Numbered from the stretch's first letter, positions 34,691 to 46,393 are shown. The stretch: 64,000 nt of DNA from JAEXOD01 sp963667875 (GCA_963667875.2 CAXXGC010000006.1:310001-374000); one strand, 5' to 3'. Notes: generated from the letters alone by a model not told the origin. Numbers and translations are program-made.

Positions 34691-34774
34691 CACTTAACCT
34701 TTAACCTTTAACACTTAACCTTGTTTTTTTATCTTTTAATTAAAAATTAAGAATTGAGAATTCAAAATTAAAAA

Positions 34775-35674
<900 letters not shown>

Positions 35675-35699
35675 TTTAGTTACCTATCAAATTTTTATG

Positions 35700-37289
35700 T
35701 TAAACAATATTAGTATCAAAATTTTCCAATGTATCTTTTACGGATTTTAAGAACTTTCCGCCAAGCATCCCGTCAACCAATCTATGGTCATGACTTAAAG
35801 ATAAATACATCATCGGCTTAATGGCAATAGTATCCATTCCATTTATTTCAACAACTACCGGTTTTTTAGTTATTGCTCCCACGCCCAAAATAGCTACTTC
35901 AGGCTGGTTTATTATTGGTGTACCAAACAATGAACCAAAAACACCGTAATTTGTAATTGTAAATGTACCATTCATTATGTCATCGGGCAACAGCCCTTTA
36001 TTACGCGCTTTATAACTTAAATCCGTTATACTTTTGGATAGTCCGCGTATATTTTTTTCATCAGCATTTTTAATATTAGGAACAATTAGTCCGTTTGGTT
36101 CAACAGCAACTGCAATACCTAAATTAATTTGCTTCTTTAAAATAATATTATTTCCGTTAATTGACGCATTAATATATGGAAATTCTTTAAGTGCTTTTGC
36201 TACAGCATAAGCAATAAACGGAAGATAAGTAATTTTTATTCCCTCTTTTTGTAAAATACCGGTTTTATTTTGCTGTATATAATTATAAATTTTAAATATA
36301 TCAACTTCAATAACGGCACTCACATGTACAGACGTGTTTTTACTATTAATCATGTGGTTCATTATTTTTTGTCTTATATTATTCATCGGTACAATTTCAG
36401 TATCATTGCTAATATTTTCGGTTGAACCAGTTACAGTAGCCGACTCTAATTGTTTTACTTCTGCATTTGTTAAAGTTGTTGTATCTGCATTTCTATTTTT
36501 AAGATAATTAAAAACATCGTTTTTGGTAACTCTGTTGTTAATTCCGGTACCATTAATTTTTTGCAGCTCACTTAACGGAATCTTTTCTTTATTGGCTATA
36601 CTTAATACCAAAGGAGAATAAAAATTATTATTCCCTTTTATTTCATTATTTTCAATAACTTCCTTTTTTACATTAACCGGGTTTTCATTTGCAACAGCCA
36701 ATACTGTTTCTTTAGGTTCTTTGATAATCGGTTTACGGACAATTCCGGTATTTGATTCTATTCGGGCAACAACAGTGCCAACAGGAACAGTAGAAGTTTC
36801 ACCAACTAAAATTTCGTACAATACACCATCAATTGGCGAAGGAACTTCAGTATCAACTTTGTCGGTACTAATTTCAAAAATAGTTTCATCACGTTTAATT
36901 AAATCACCAACTTGTTTAAACCACTTAATTATTGTTCCTTCCATTACCGATTCACCCATTTTAGGCATGGGAATATCAATTAATTCGCCGCCTACTTGTT
37001 CAGTAGAGGGAATTTCCACTAATTTTTCTTTCGCATTAGCAGTTTCATTTTGTTCTGTTTCAATTACTGCAACTATAGTATTTATTTCTACCGTTTCCTG
37101 CTCAAATACTTTAATTTCAAATAAAACACCATTTTCGGGACTTGAAATTTCGGTATCAACTTTATCGGTACTTATTTCAAAAATAGTTTCATCTTTTTTA
37201 ACATTATCACCAATTTTTTTATGCCATTTGATAATTGTACCTTCATTTATGCTTTCACCCATTTTAGGCATTATAATGTTTACTTTCAT
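35700..37289 (-). CDS. 2-oxoacid dehydrogenase E2 (dihydrolipoyl acyltransferase) with two lipoyl domains
   Basis: Core of a pyruvate or branched-chain 2-oxoacid dehydrogenase complex. Two lipoyl domains (about 1-77 and 103-177) each carry STDKVDTE with the lipoylated Lys43 and Lys143. A peripheral-subunit-binding domain follows at about 225-265 (SPLVLSIANKEKIPLSEL). The catalytic acyltransferase domain (about 300-529) ends with SLSHDHRLVDG, with active His502. Substrate type cannot be read reliably; the fused E1 upstream resembles branched-chain-type enzymes. lipA, 25 bases downstream, supplies the cofactor. Confidence 0.95.
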   Translation of the reverse strand: MKVNIIMPKMGESINEGTIIKWHKKIGDNVKKDETIFEISTDKVDTEISSPENGVLFEIKVFEQETVEINTIVAVIETEQNETANAKEKLVEIPSTEQVGGELIDIPMPKMGESVMEGTIIKWFKQVGDLIKRDETIFEISTDKVDTEVPSPIDGVLYEILVGETSTVPVGTVVARIESNTGIVRKPIIKEPKETVLAVANENPVNVKKEVIENNEIKGNNNFYSPLVLSIANKEKIPLSELQKINGTGINNRVTKNDVFNYLKNRNADTTTLTNAEVKQLESATVTGSTENISNDTEIVPMNNIRQKIMNHMINSKNTSVHVSAVIEVDIFKIYNYIQQNKTGILQKEGIKITYLPFIAYAVAKALKEFPYINASINGNNIILKKQINLGIAVAVEPNGLIVPNIKNADEKNIRGLSKSITDLSYKARNKGLLPDDIMNGTFTITNYGVFGSLFGTPIINQPEVAILGVGAITKKPVVVEINGMDTIAIKPMMYLSLSHDHRLVDGMLGGKFLKSVKDTLENFDTNIV

Positions 37290-37309
37290 TTAAATTCCCC
37301 TTTACTTTA

Positions 37310-39406
37310 TTAGTAATCTAATAATTTTTTAAAACCATTATACACTTTTTCCCTTGTGGGTAAAATAGCATATTCTAAATTAGGGTGATACGGAATTGGT
37401 GTATCTTTAGCGGCAATTCTTTGTACAGGTCCGTCAAGATATTCAAATCCATGTTCTGCGATTCGGGCAGCAATTTCAGCACCAAATCCTGCCGTTAAAG
37501 TATCCTCGTGTACAACAATAGCTTTACCCGTCTTTTTTATGGAATTAAGAATAGTTTCTTCATCAAGAGGAAATATAGTTCTAATATCAATTAATTCAAT
37601 TGAATAACCCTCGGCTTCTAATTTTTTTATGGCAAACATCGATTCGTATACCATAGCCCCATAAGTGATTACAGTTAAATCATTACCTGCTTTTACAATA
37701 TTAGCCTTGCCAAAAGGTACCAGATAATCGGAATCGGGTTCGTTGGATATAGCATAACTTTGCCTGTATAAACCTTTATGTTCCAAAAACAAAACCGGAT
37801 CATTTAAACGTAATGCCGTTTTTAATAATCCTTTTGCGTCCGCAGCATTTGAAGGATAAGCAATTAATAATCCCGGCATGTGTGCAAAAAAAGCTTCAAT
37901 ATTTTGACTGTGATACAATCCCCCGTGAATAAAACCGCCAATTGCAACTCTAAACACCACAGCAGTTTCAAACAAATTATTTGAACGATATCTATATGTT
38001 ACAAGTTCATTTCTTATTTGATGAAAAGCCGGGAAAATATAATCCCCAAATTGAATTTCCACGCACGGTTTTAATCCTGCCAAACTCATTCCAATTGCAA
38101 CACCTGCAATACTGGCTTCGGCCAGCGGGGAATTAAATACACGGTTTTCACCAAATTTTGTAGAAAGCCCTTTTGTAGAAGTAAATACTCCCCCTTTTCC
38201 ATCGGCAACATCCTCACCAAAAACATAAATTTTTTCGTTGCGTTCCAATTCTTCATGTAACGCATGATTAATTGCATCAACCATAACCGCGGGTTTGCCG
38301 GATGGTTCGTTTTTAAAATATTCAAGTTTGTCTTTTTTACCGCTTTCATCTAAAACATATAATTCCGCCGTTTCTGCTTTTGGTTCAGTCTGTTTTAATG
38401 CCCAATCCGCGGCTTCATTTATATGATTATTTATTTCTTTTTTTAATTCATCATAAGCTAATTCAGTTAATACACCTTTTTTTATTAAAAGATTGCTAAA
38501 ATGCTCAAGCGGATCTTTTTTTAAGTCTTCTTCAAGTGACTCTTTTGGTCTGTATTTTTTTTGGTCATCGGATGAGGAATGAGAAAATAATCTAACTACT
38601 TTTGCTTCAATTAAAGCCGGACCTTTACCTTGTCTGGTATATTTATAAGCGGCTTGAGCAACCGCATTAACAGCTAAAAAATCAGTTCCGTCTACACCTA
38701 AGCGCAATAAATTTCCATACCCTTTCATCATTTCCAAAACAGATGCGTTTTTTCCTCCCGTTTGATTTTCAACAGGTACGGAGATCGCCCATCTATTATT
38801 TTGAATAACAAAAACAACCGGAAGTTTTTCGCGGCTGGCCCAATTTACCGCTTCGTGAAATTCACCCTGACTGGTTGTACCTTCTCCGCTGCTAACATAA
38901 ACAACCGAGTTATTACCCATACGTTTATTTGCTAATGCAACTCCTACAGCCTGTAAAAATTGTGTTCCGGTAGGACTTGATTGTGTAGGCACATTAAACT
39001 CTTTAGAAGCCCAATGACAAGGCATTTGACGTCCGCCGGTCATTAAATCCACTTCTTTTGCCAAGGCTTGTAAAAACACTTCCTCGGGTTTGGTTCCTAA
39101 CGCCAGCATAAAAGGCATATCGCGATAATATGGAAATGCCCAGTCAACTTTTTTATTCATCCCCAACCCAAATGCTATTTGAGCCGCTTCATGTCCGGCT
39201 GCGCCCATATGAAAAAATGCTTTACCCTGCTTAAGCAAATTCATCACTTTATGATCTATTTGTCGTGAAAGATACATTAAACGTAAAACATTCATCAGTT
39301 CATTTTTTGTTAATCCCCCAAATGAATCTTTTTTTCCTGTTGGAGTTTTATCATTTAATGAGTCATTTATATTTTTTTCAATTTCATTTTTGTTTTGTAA
39401 TTCCAT
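37310..39406 (-). CDS. 2-oxoacid dehydrogenase E1, fused alpha and beta subunits
   Basis: A thiamine-diphosphate enzyme that decarboxylates a 2-oxoacid and acylates E2. The alpha part (about 30-345) has the ThDP motif GEGTTSQGEFHEA...NN (174-204), with GEG in place of the usual GDG; the beta part (about 375-698) starts AVMVDAINHALHEELERNEK and contains EASIAGVAIGMS. At 698 residues it is a single-chain alpha-beta fusion, known from Bacteroidetes and Chlorobi. Pyruvate and branched-chain 2-oxoacids are both possible. It starts 9 bases after the lipB stop and precedes E2 by 20 bases. Confidence 0.93.
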   Translation of the reverse strand: MELQNKNEIEKNINDSLNDKTPTGKKDSFGGLTKNELMNVLRLMYLSRQIDHKVMNLLKQGKAFFHMGAAGHEAAQIAFGLGMNKKVDWAFPYYRDMPFMLALGTKPEEVFLQALAKEVDLMTGGRQMPCHWASKEFNVPTQSSPTGTQFLQAVGVALANKRMGNNSVVYVSSGEGTTSQGEFHEAVNWASREKLPVVFVIQNNRWAISVPVENQTGGKNASVLEMMKGYGNLLRLGVDGTDFLAVNAVAQAAYKYTRQGKGPALIEAKVVRLFSHSSSDDQKKYRPKESLEEDLKKDPLEHFSNLLIKKGVLTELAYDELKKEINNHINEAADWALKQTEPKAETAELYVLDESGKKDKLEYFKNEPSGKPAVMVDAINHALHEELERNEKIYVFGEDVADGKGGVFTSTKGLSTKFGENRVFNSPLAEASIAGVAIGMSLAGLKPCVEIQFGDYIFPAFHQIRNELVTYRYRSNNLFETAVVFRVAIGGFIHGGLYHSQNIEAFFAHMPGLLIAYPSNAADAKGLLKTALRLNDPVLFLEHKGLYRQSYAISNEPDSDYLVPFGKANIVKAGNDLTVITYGAMVYESMFAIKKLEAEGYSIELIDIRTIFPLDEETILNSIKKTGKAIVVHEDTLTAGFGAEIAARIAEHGFEYLDGPVQRIAAKDTPIPYHPNLEYAILPTREKVYNGFKKLLDY

Positions 39407-39415
39407 TATCTCCCC

Positions 39416-40123
39416 TTAGTTTTTTTCTAAGTTATAAATTTCAGGATTGGTAATTTGTAATTCGGAATAATTGAACATAATAATAAATTTTTCTAAAATT
39501 TTTTCTTTTACTTCTTCAATATTAAGTTCCTTATTTAATTCTTTTGCTAAAGAAGTTACTTCTTTTCCTTTTATTCCGCATGGAATAATCCCGTCAAAAA
39601 GGTTTAGATCAGTATTTACATTAAATGCAAATCCATGCATTGTAACCCATCTGCTTATTTTAACCCCAATTGCACAAATTTTTCTATCCTCAATCCAAAC
39701 TCCGGTATATTCTTTTTTGCGACCTGCGTTTAAGCCATAGTCATTGCAAACTTGAATGATTATTTCTTCAAGATTTCGCAAATAAAGATGTGTGTCTTGT
39801 TTCCAATTTTTTAAGTCAATTATAGGATAACCTACAATTTGTCCGGGCCCATGATAAGTTATATCCCCGCCTCTGTCAATTTCATAAACCGAAATACCCT
39901 TTGATTTAAGATATTCTTCACTGCCAATTAAATTTTCTTTATTAGCTACTTTCCCCAACGTGTAAGTGTTGGGATGTTCCAGCATAAAAAATGTATCATT
40001 TATATTATTATCTACTCTTTTAGCAAAAACATCATGTTGTAAATCCCAGGCTTCTTTATAATCAATAAAACCGAGATTACAATAATTAAGTATTTTAGAT
40101 GTGTATTGATTCTCCATAAGCAT
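39416..40123 (-). CDS. lipB: Octanoyltransferase
   Basis: Moves octanoyl groups from ACP to the lipoyl domains, the step before LipA. The signature RGGDITYHGPGQIVGYPIIDL is followed by the GFAFNVNTDL and IIPCGIKGKEVTSL motifs, which carry the catalytic Cys and Lys. Length 235 is typical. The start overlaps the end of lpdA by 29 bases; an alternative Met two codons on (MENQYTS) still overlaps. In the operon it completes the de novo lipoate pathway together with lipA. Confidence 0.96.
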   Translation of the reverse strand: MLMENQYTSKILNYCNLGFIDYKEAWDLQHDVFAKRVDNNINDTFFMLEHPNTYTLGKVANKENLIGSEEYLKSKGISVYEIDRGGDITYHGPGQIVGYPIIDLKNWKQDTHLYLRNLEEIIIQVCNDYGLNAGRKKEYTGVWIEDRKICAIGVKISRWVTMHGFAFNVNTDLNLFDGIIPCGIKGKEVTSLAKELNKELNIEEVKEKILEKFIIMFNYSELQITNPEIYNLEKN

Positions 40124-41495
40124 TTGCAGCGGCTTCCATTATTGATTCTGATAAAGTTGGGTGTGAATGAATTGTTTTAATTAATGATTCCGGTGTTGCT
40201 TCTAACGTTTTTGCCAGGCCAAGTTCCGCAATTAATTCCGTTGCTTCACTTCCTATAATATGGGCACCTAAAAGTTCGCCATATTTGGCATCAAAAATAA
40301 GTTTAACAAAACCTTCTCTTTCGCCAATTGCAAAAGCTTTTCCGCTTGCCATAAAAGGAAATTTTCCAATTTTTATATCATATCCTTTTTCTTTGGCTTT
40401 TTCTTCGGTGTAACCAATACTTGCAACTTGCGGCTGGCAATATGTACAACCGGGAATTGAATTATAATCGACACTAGGAACCTGTAAACCTTTAATTTTT
40501 TCCACACAGGTAATTCCTTCGGCAGAGGCTACATGAGCTAACCAAGGCGCACCAATAACATCCCCAATTGCAAAAACACCTTCAATATTAGTTTGATAAT
40601 TTTCTTTATCAACAACAATATTATTTTTTGATGTTATCACTCCCAGGTCTTCCAATCCAAGTCCTTCTATATTACCCACAACTCCAATAGCATTTAAAAC
40701 TTTTTCTGCTTTTAATTCTTTTGTTTTTCCTTCTTTTTCAATTGTAACAATTACTCCATCATTTGTAACATTAGCACTAATAACTTTAGTACTTGTAAAA
40801 ATTTCAATTCCTCGTTTTTTTAAACTTTTTGTCAAAGTATCGGATATTTCTTTATCTTCAATAGGCAATATTTTATCAAGCATTTCTATAATTGTTACTT
40901 TTGTACCTAAAGTATTATAAAAATATGCAAACTCAACACCAATTGCTCCGGCTCCAATAACAATAAGTTCTTTTGGTAACTTTTCCAAACTCATTGCTTC
41001 TTTACTGGTTATAATATTTTTTCTATCAACCGGTATGTTGGGTACAAAACGCGGACGGGCTCCTGTAGCAATAATAATTTTTTTGGCAATTATTTCTTCG
41101 GTAAAATTATCTTCTTTTGTAACTATAATTGTTTTTGCAGTTGTCAGTTTGCCAACACCTTTTATACGTTCAATTTTATTCTTTTTTATTAATAATTCTA
41201 CATTTTTTGATATTTTTTCGGAAATGCCTCTGCTTCTTTTAATTATTGCTTCAAAATCAAAACTTAATCGCTCAACATTAATTCCAAACTCTTTAGCGTG
41301 ATTTTTCATATTATCATAAAGTTCGGCATTTTTAAGTAAAGATTTTGTAGGAATACACCCCCAATTTAAGCAAACACCCCCTAAATTATCTTTATCTATC
41401 ACAATAGTATTAAATCCAAGCTGGGCTGCTCTAATAGCAGCTACATAACCACCCGGACCTCCGCCTAAAATTGCAATATCATATTGTTTTAACAT
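40095..41495 (-). CDS. lpdA: Dihydrolipoamide dehydrogenase (E3)
   Basis: FAD enzyme that reoxidises the lipoyl groups of E2 and reduces NAD+. FAD motif GGGPGG (11-16), redox-active disulfide Cys42/Cys47 in GGVCLNWGCIPTKSLL, NAD-binding GAGAIGVEFAYFY, the second FAD motif IEGVFAIGDV, and the C-terminal HSHPTLSE with the active-site His. 466 residues, normal length. It is the first gene of the five-gene minus-strand operon that provides E3, octanoyltransferase, E1, E2 and lipoyl synthase. Confidence 0.97.
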   Translation of the reverse strand: MLKQYDIAILGGGPGGYVAAIRAAQLGFNTIVIDKDNLGGVCLNWGCIPTKSLLKNAELYDNMKNHAKEFGINVERLSFDFEAIIKRSRGISEKISKNVELLIKKNKIERIKGVGKLTTAKTIIVTKEDNFTEEIIAKKIIIATGARPRFVPNIPVDRKNIITSKEAMSLEKLPKELIVIGAGAIGVEFAYFYNTLGTKVTIIEMLDKILPIEDKEISDTLTKSLKKRGIEIFTSTKVISANVTNDGVIVTIEKEGKTKELKAEKVLNAIGVVGNIEGLGLEDLGVITSKNNIVVDKENYQTNIEGVFAIGDVIGAPWLAHVASAEGITCVEKIKGLQVPSVDYNSIPGCTYCQPQVASIGYTEEKAKEKGYDIKIGKFPFMASGKAFAIGEREGFVKLIFDAKYGELLGAHIIGSEATELIAELGLAKTLEATPESLIKTIHSHPTLSESIMEAAANAYGESIHI

Positions 41496-41569
41496 ATTTT
41501 TCCTTTCTAAAACTTATCTAATAATATATAAACTTTATTAATCCATTTAAAGTTTAATTTATAATACTT

Positions 41570-42427
41570 TTAAGCTAAAAGGATTAACACAACACCAATA
41601 AACATTATAAAAGCACCTAAAAGACGGCTTTTTATGTCAGCTTCTTTTAGAAAATAATATCCAAAAAATACGGAAATTAATCCCGAAAGTCGTTTTAGAG
41701 CTACTACATACGCAACTAAAGTTAATGATAACGCAACCATATGAAATATAAAAGAACTAACCGCAAGTCCGCTTATTATTAACAATGGTTTTTTGTTATC
41801 AATAAGATTTTGTTTGTTAAATTTTTTCTTAAAGGCTGTAAAAGCTGTTAAAAATACAAAGATAAGTACATTTATAAAAATTAAGTGTTGATATACAGAA
41901 GAACTGTTAATGGATATTTTATCAAAATTGGCCGAAATACTCCAAATAAAGGCAACAAACAACATATAACGTGTACCTTTATTTATAAATAACGATTTAA
42001 ATGGTTCCAATATCCCCTTTTTATTTGTTTTTATGTTTAACAAATAGGAACCAATGCCAATTAATAATACTCCGCAAAAACCATAAATATTTGGAATTTC
42101 CCCAATTAAAAATGGAGAGGTTAATAATAAAAATACTGGTGTAAAACTTAACATTGGGATTACCGAAGAGATATCACCAAAGGCTAATGCTTTATTATAA
42201 AAAATAGTTGCCGTTAAGTTAATAAAGGCAGTAATTGAAACCGCCACCCAAAATGTTAAGCTAAATTTAAGTTCTATAAAAAAAAGTCCGGGTAAAAAAC
42301 AAATAAATGGTAAAACATAATTGGACCAGGCAATTATTAAAGGATCTACTGTTTTTGACGTTTTTTTAGAAATTAAACTCCGTATTGCTTCACTTACCGG
42401 ATTTAATAAGGCAAAAATTAACCACAT
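41570..42427 (-). CDS. EamA/DMT-family transporter
   Basis: An inner-membrane protein of 285 residues with about ten hydrophobic helices in two homologous halves, as in EamA drug/metabolite transporters (N-terminal LLNPVSEAIRSLISKKTSK, GDISSVIPMLSFTPVFLL, and the second half ending AFIMFIGVVLILLA). Substrate unknown. It lies 74 bases upstream of lpdA on the same strand and could share its promoter. Confidence 0.88.
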   Translation of the reverse strand: MWLIFALLNPVSEAIRSLISKKTSKTVDPLIIAWSNYVLPFICFLPGLFFIELKFSLTFWVAVSITAFINLTATIFYNKALAFGDISSVIPMLSFTPVFLLLTSPFLIGEIPNIYGFCGVLLIGIGSYLLNIKTNKKGILEPFKSLFINKGTRYMLFVAFIWSISANFDKISINSSSVYQHLIFINVLIFVFLTAFTAFKKKFNKQNLIDNKKPLLIISGLAVSSFIFHMVALSLTLVAYVVALKRLSGLISVFFGYYFLKEADIKSRLLGAFIMFIGVVLILLA

Positions 42428-42697
42428 AATATTTAAGTATATTTTTAATTGGAAAGTTTAAAAATAGTCAAAATATATATCAGTTAAAATAAGATTTTAT
42501 GTCTGATATTTGAGTTCTCTATAATTGAAATTATTAATTTAATTAAAAACCAAATTATTAATCAACGTACTAAATAATATCTGTTTTTTAAAATTTATTT
42601 TACAATTGTGTTGTTTTTTGGAATAATTTCCAATAATTTATTAAATAGGAAAAATAGTTATAAATTGATATTCTTAAAGTATATAGGAATAAAATAA

Positions 42698-45600
42698 ATG
42701 AATATGTCATTTGAAAATGCAGATGGTTTTATTAATGACCTTCCAATTGGCGTTTATAAAACAGATGACAAATATTTCCTTATTTTTAAGAATAATTACA
42801 TAAACAAACTATTTTGCACCAACAACAATTCACAAGAAACCGACAAAATAAAAGACCTTATATTCCCTACTGAAATTATCCGGCTGATTGAAAATTTAGA
42901 AGTTTTAAGTGAATATTCGACTTTTACTTATAAAACGCTAGACAAAAATAATAATTGTATTTGGATTAAAAATAATTGTAAAAAAGTTGTTGGTGAAAAT
43001 GGTAGTATAACAATAGAAGGGACTGTTGAAGATGTTACATCAATTAAATTATCAGAGGATTTATTAAAAGAAAACGAACAAAAATTCAGAATGTTATTTG
43101 ATAATGCACCTCTTGGATACCAGTCGTTGGATGAAAACGGCAATTTTATTGAAGTTAATCAAGCTTGGTGTAATACTTTAGGTTATCAGAAGGAAGAAAT
43201 AATTGGGAAATGGTTCGGCGATCTTTTGGCTCCTGAGTACAAGGATAAATTCCGTACTAATTTTCCTCTTTTTAAAAAAGCCGGCGAAATAAATGGTATT
43301 GAATTTAAAATGTTTCATAAAAATGGATATTATTTAACGGTTTCATTTAACGGCAAAATTGGGCATGACCTAAATGGTAATTTTAAACAAACTCACTGTA
43401 TTTTAAAAGATATTAGTAATGAAAAAAAAATATCATTAGAACTAATGGCTGAAAAAGACCTTGCTCAAAAATACATAGATACTGTCAGTCTGATTATTCT
43501 GGTAATTGATAAATTTCAAAACATTGTCCTAATTAATAAATATGGAGCAGAATTGCTGGGGTTTACTCAGTCAGAACTAATTGGTATAAATTGGTTTGAT
43601 AATTTTGTTCCCGCATATATTAATAAGCATATTAAAGAAGTATTTACAAAAATTTTTATTGATAATGTATGCAAAGAATTTTATGAAAATGAGATAATAA
43701 TAAAAGATGAGGAAATAAGGATAATTAGCTGGCATAACAACTTATTAATAGACGAGCTTGGGAATGCACAGCAAATGATTTGCGCCGGAGAGGATATAAC
43801 TGATAAAAAAGCTATTGAAGAAAAATATCAAACGCTTTTTGAAACGATGGCTCAAGGTGTTGTTTATCAAGATTCTACCGGAACTATTATTTCTGCAAAT
43901 CCGGCAGCAGAAAGAATTTTAGGGCTTACACTAGATCAAATGCGGGGAAGAGCATCAATTAATCCGGAATGGAGAACAATACATGAAGATGGTACTAATT
44001 TCCCGGGAGATACTCATCCTGCTTCATATACACTTAGAACAGGTAAGGTTATCAAAGGAATAATAATGGGCGTTTACAATCCAAATTTGGATAATTATGT
44101 ATGGATAAGAGTTAGTGCTTCACCATTATTTGCATCAAACAACCGGATACCAAAAGGAGTATATGCAACGTTTGAAGATATAACCGATATGCGTAATGCT
44201 CAAAACGCTTTAAGGAAAAGTGAAGAAAGATATAGAACATTTCTTAATTCAAATTCGGATTTTGCATTTTTAAAGGATGATCAATATAGATATTTGATGG
44301 TTAATAAAGCTTATGAAGCGTTTTTGGGCTGTTCAGAAAATGATGTTATTGGGAAAACTGATTTTGAATTAATGTCAATGGAAGCAGCATCAAACTGTTT
44401 TAAATCCGACAAAAATGCTTTGTCCAAAAACGAGTTAATTATTTCACACGAAAATGTAAATGATAAAATATTTCAAGTTCAAAAATTTCCTGTTTTGTTA
44501 CAAGACAATAAATATGGTGTAGGCGGTTATATAAGAGATGTAACCATATTATATAATACTGAAATTGAATTAAGAGAAAGTGAAGAAAAATATAGAATAA
44601 TTGTTGAAAACCAAACAGAATTAGTTGTAAAAGTAAATAACGAAGGACAGTTTTTATTTGTCAGTCCCTCGTATTGCGAATTATTTGGAAAATTGGAAGA
44701 TGAATTATTAGGAAAAAACTTTATTCCTTTGGTTCATCCTGATGATCAAAAGCAAACTATTAACGCAATGACTAATTTGTATACTCCTCCTTATGTTTGT
44801 AATATTGAACAAAGAGCCATGACAATAAATGGCTGGAGATGGCTGGAATGGAATGACAAATCAATCTTAAACAATAATAAGGAAGTGATTTCAATAATCG
44901 GAGTTGGCAGAGATGTAACACAAAAAAAACTTGCCGAATTTGCATTACGCGAAAGCGAAGAAAAATTTAAGCAGATTGTCGAAAATATCAAGGAAATATT
45001 TTGGTTAAGAGATATTAATGATGGCGAAATTATATATATTAGTCCGTTTTTTGAAACTATTTGGGATATTCCTCGCGAAAAAATTTATAATAAAACTATA
45101 GATATTTTTGATATTCTACACCCATTGGATAAACAAAGAGTGATGGACGATATCAATAAAATGAAAATCAACAAATTTAATTCAATTGACGTTGAATATA
45201 GGATTTTGCGTAATGATGGCTTAATTAAATGGATACATACTCGATCATTCCCTATTAAAAATTATGATGGAACTATTACCCGCCGGATTACAATTTCGGA
45301 AGATATTACTAATTTGAAAGAAACACAGGCAAATTTGGAAAGATTTTTTACAATCACCGCTGATTTAGTCGGAATTGGAGATACTAACGGTATTATTAAA
45401 ATAGTAAATAATGCATGGACAAATGTATTAGGTTATTCAACTGAGGAATTGATAGGAAAAAATTTTTTTGATTTTATTATTCCGGAAGATATCTCTATTA
45501 CTACAGATACTGTAAGTACATTAGCTGCTCAAAACAGTATTGAATCATTTTGTAACAGTTTTTTTTGCAAAGATGGTTCAATTAAAACAATAGAATGGAA

Positions 45601-46393
45601 AAGTATTCCTTCAGGTGAGTTAATTTTTTCAGCCGGTAGAGATGTAACCGAAAGACATAAACAAGAAGCAATATTAAAAGAGGCTAAGGAAAAAGCCGAA
45701 AGCGCAAATAAATTAAAAACAGAATTTTTGGCTCAAATGTCGCATGAAATTCGTACTCCTATTAATACAGTATTAAATTGCACTTCGTTATTAAAAGATT
45801 TAGTAGATGAGACATTTGATCCTGAAATTAAAGAACTATTTCCAATTATTAATAGCGCGGGAAATAGGATAATTAGAACTATTGATTCAATAATAAATAT
45901 GTCCGAACTAAATTTGCAGACTTACGAGCCTAATTTTAAAGTAACTGAAATTGTAAATGAAATTTTAGTAATAATTTGTGCGGAACTAAAAATTGCAGCA
46001 AATAATAAGGGACTAAACTTTATAACTAATTTTGAAATAGAACAATACAAAACCATAATTGATAATTACAGTGTAAGTCAAATTTTTAGCAATTTAATTG
46101 AAAACGCTATAAAATTTACAAATACAGGTGAAATTGTAATTAGAACCTACACAAATTCGAAAAATAAGTTTTCTATTGATATTAATGACACCGGAATTGG
46201 AATAAGCGAGGAATTTTTACCTGAATTATTTCAGCCTTTCCGACAAGAACAACAAGGTTATACAAGAATATTTGAAGGTAATGGGTTGGGATTAGCTTTA
46301 GTAAAAGAATACTGCCGTATAAATAATGCCGAAATAAGTGTTCAAAGCACTAAAAATGTTGGGACAAAATTTACTGTAGTTTTTAACGAGTAA
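42698..46393 (+). CDS. Cytosolic sensor histidine kinase with about eight PAS domains
   Basis: 1231 residues. About eight PAS domains run from residue ~12 to ~990, most introduced by an (R)SEEKYRxxxEN segment and closed by a PAC-type DVT/DIT motif. The HisKA domain follows, with phospho-acceptor His1016 in FLAQMSHEIRTP, then the ATPase with N-box NLIENAIKF, G1 DTGIGI and G2 GNGLGLAL. No membrane helix and no receiver domain are seen, so it probably senses cytoplasmic signals and needs a separate response regulator, which is not adjacent. The ligands of the PAS domains are not predictable. Confidence 0.94.
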   Translation: MNMSFENADGFINDLPIGVYKTDDKYFLIFKNNYINKLFCTNNNSQETDKIKDLIFPTEIIRLIENLEVLSEYSTFTYKTLDKNNNCIWIKNNCKKVVGENGSITIEGTVEDVTSIKLSEDLLKENEQKFRMLFDNAPLGYQSLDENGNFIEVNQAWCNTLGYQKEEIIGKWFGDLLAPEYKDKFRTNFPLFKKAGEINGIEFKMFHKNGYYLTVSFNGKIGHDLNGNFKQTHCILKDISNEKKISLELMAEKDLAQKYIDTVSLIILVIDKFQNIVLINKYGAELLGFTQSELIGINWFDNFVPAYINKHIKEVFTKIFIDNVCKEFYENEIIIKDEEIRIISWHNNLLIDELGNAQQMICAGEDITDKKAIEEKYQTLFETMAQGVVYQDSTGTIISANPAAERILGLTLDQMRGRASINPEWRTIHEDGTNFPGDTHPASYTLRTGKVIKGIIMGVYNPNLDNYVWIRVSASPLFASNNRIPKGVYATFEDITDMRNAQNALRKSEERYRTFLNSNSDFAFLKDDQYRYLMVNKAYEAFLGCSENDVIGKTDFELMSMEAASNCFKSDKNALSKNELIISHENVNDKIFQVQKFPVLLQDNKYGVGGYIRDVTILYNTEIELRESEEKYRIIVENQTELVVKVNNEGQFLFVSPSYCELFGKLEDELLGKNFIPLVHPDDQKQTINAMTNLYTPPYVCNIEQRAMTINGWRWLEWNDKSILNNNKEVISIIGVGRDVTQKKLAEFALRESEEKFKQIVENIKEIFWLRDINDGEIIYISPFFETIWDIPREKIYNKTIDIFDILHPLDKQRVMDDINKMKINKFNSIDVEYRILRNDGLIKWIHTRSFPIKNYDGTITRRITISEDITNLKETQANLERFFTITADLVGIGDTNGIIKIVNNAWTNVLGYSTEELIGKNFFDFIIPEDISITTDTVSTLAAQNSIESFCNSFFCKDGSIKTIEWKSIPSGELIFSAGRDVTERHKQEAILKEAKEKAESANKLKTEFLAQMSHEIRTPINTVLNCTSLLKDLVDETFDPEIKELFPIINSAGNRIIRTIDSIINMSELNLQTYEPNFKVTEIVNEILVIICAELKIAANNKGLNFITNFEIEQYKTIIDNYSVSQIFSNLIENAIKFTNTGEIVIRTYTNSKNKFSIDINDTGIGISEEFLPELFQPFRQEQQGYTRIFEGNGLGLALVKEYCRINNAEISVQSTKNVGTKFTVVFNE

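Larger units (their letters stand above)
33546..34774. other. Gene-free repeat-rich region
   Basis: About 1.2 kb without a supportable gene. It contains a GGGCTAAAGCCC hairpin (33640), a CACC/CGGGATT repeat (33741-33815), the 244 bp hairpin array (33870-34410), the right copy of repeat R (34440-34690) and a CTTAACCTTTAACC low-complexity tract before the lipA 3' end. Confidence 0.75.
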
